DNA of 64,000 nucleotides, from assembly GCF_900091435.1 (NCBI RefSeq), contig NZ_FMCS01000004.1, forward strand, positions 62,001 to 126,000, given 5' to 3'. This DNA is from Micromonospora chaiyaphumensis (GTDB taxonomy: Bacteria > Actinomycetota > Actinomycetes > Mycobacteriales > Micromonosporaceae). The notes beneath the pieces were generated by a model, which was given only the letters and a program-made list of their open reading frames with translations, was not told the origin of the DNA and made no database searches. Shown here one piece after another: positions 63,441-64,000 of the stretch. Every line of letters starts with the position of its first letter. Position 1 is the first letter of the stretch. A program made the position numbers and the translations under genes.

Positions 63441-64000
63441 TCACATCGTCGCCGTGACCTTCTTCAACCCGCGCGGGGCGTCCGGGTCCTCGCCCCGGGC
63501 CAGGGCCAGAGCCAGGGCGAGCCGCTGCAGCGGCAGGATGTCGAGCAGCGGCGCGTACCGCTCGTCGACCTCGGGCACGGCCATCCGGGCGGTCGCCTCG
63601 ACGTCGGCGGAGCCGACCACCACGACGTCGGCGCGGCGCTCGCCGAGCCGGGGCAGCACCTCACGCATCGACCGCCCGCCGGGGCCGGAGCCGACCACGG
63701 CGAGCACCGGCACGTCCGGATCGGTCATGGCGAGCGGGCCGTGCAGCAGGTCGGCGCCGGAGAAGGCGAGCGCCGGCAGGTAGGAGGTCTCCATGAGCTT
63801 CAGCGCCGCCTCGCGGGCCGTCGGGTACGCGTAGCCCCGGCCGGTGGTGACGAGCTGGGCGGCGAACCGGTAGCGCGGGGCGAGCTGCGCCGGGGTGGCG
63901 TCGGACAGGGTGCGCTCGGCCAGCTCGGGCAGGCGGGCCAGGCAGGCCCGCTCCTCGGCGGGGAGCACGCCGTCGCCGGCGCGTACGCCTTCGATGAGCA
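63441..64000 (-). CDS. SIS-domain sugar isomerase, 5' end cut by window
   Basis: Partial; the frame runs off the right edge, so the N-terminal half is missing. The second SIS domain is visible: FAAQLVTTGRGYAYPTAREAALKLMETSYLPALAFSGADLLHGPLAM, with the lysine and GPLAM loop of GlmS/AgaS-like proteins, and it ends RGEDPDAPRGLKKVTATM. It is likely a GlmS-related aminosugar isomerase or deaminase without proof of a glutaminase domain. It ends 25 bases from the pdtaS-like start and may be co-transcribed with it. Confidence 0.85.
   Translation of the reverse strand, partial: LIEGVRAGDGVLPAEERACLARLPELAERTLSDATPAQLAPRYRFAAQLVTTGRGYAYPTAREAALKLMETSYLPALAFSGADLLHGPLAMTDPDVPVLAVVGSGPGGRSMREVLPRLGERRADVVVVGSADVEATARMAVPEVDERYAPLLDILPLQRLALALALARGEDPDAPRGLKKVTATM

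Overview
The window comes from a very GC-rich actinobacterium. Many starts are GTG, genes overlap by ATGA/GTGA, and several -10-like boxes sit directly upstream of start codons, as in leaderless mRNAs. Marker genes are actinobacterial: the 2-oxoglutarate decarboxylase Kgd, a WhiB1/WblE-type protein, NiSOD with its SodX protease, DUF6104, DUF6412 and a SCO7613-like membrane protein. Gene content and intergenic repeats suggest Micromonosporaceae, probably Micromonospora; this is inference from memory, not a search. It looks like chromosomal housekeeping DNA. I see no rRNA, tRNA, CRISPR array, phage, transposase or large biosynthetic cluster.

Layout. 1-12 kb: a truncated secreted GH16-CBM6 glucanase behind a LacI-type operator; a YidC paralogue and a DUF6412 protein; a YbdK-type glutamate-cysteine ligase; a CoA-disulfide-reductase-like flavoenzyme; a WGR/beta-propeller fusion; a SigE-family sigma factor with a membrane partner; an APH(6)-like kinase; an FMN reductase divergent from an XRE regulator; a Nei-like glycosylase. 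12-17.7 kb: a membrane protein, a DDAH-ornithine aminotransferase pair, an FHA protein coupled to a 31-residue leader ORF, and a desaturase. 17.8-27 kb: a 1172-residue zinc-ribbon membrane protein, CutA, a PlsC-like acyltransferase and patatin, a Ser/Thr kinase, a GT4 enzyme and a triple-BON protein. 27-37 kb: response regulator, histidine kinase and HtrA (order as in mycobacterial mprAB-pepD), PadR-DUF4097, an OlsB/OlsA-like pair, a hot-dog-like protein and an ABC exporter. 37-47 kb: Kgd, DUF6104, two TetR systems with visible operators, a GNAT, and pta-ackA. 47-54 kb: two paralogous lipoprotein hydrolases flanking a nucleotidyltransferase, a zinc-type quinone reductase, malic enzyme, sodX/sodN, a GNAT and an orphan RsbW-like protein. 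54-64 kb: a diacylglycerol-kinase-like protein, a WhiB1-like gene with a CRP-like site, a sulfite reductase / zinc-ribbon peptide / APS reductase / CbiX operon behind a cysteine-containing leader peptide, a membrane glycosyltransferase, a PdtaS-like kinase, and a truncated SIS isomerase.

How genes work together. Central carbon: Kgd, malic enzyme and pta-ackA. Sulfur: the sir-cysH operon reduces APS to sulfide, and CbiX probably supplies siroheme. Arginine catabolism: DDAH (citrulline-forming) and ornithine aminotransferase. Membrane lipids: desaturase, two PlsC-type acyltransferases, the OlsB-like GNAT, patatin and the DagK-like protein. Envelope stress: the two-component pair with HtrA. The most checkable new points are the leader peptide of the sulfur operon, the CRP-like site before the whiB1-like gene, the leaderless small ORF coupled to the FHA gene, a structured inverted repeat at 60.1-60.2 kb, and a hydrolase whose C-terminus reads into an intergenic repeat.
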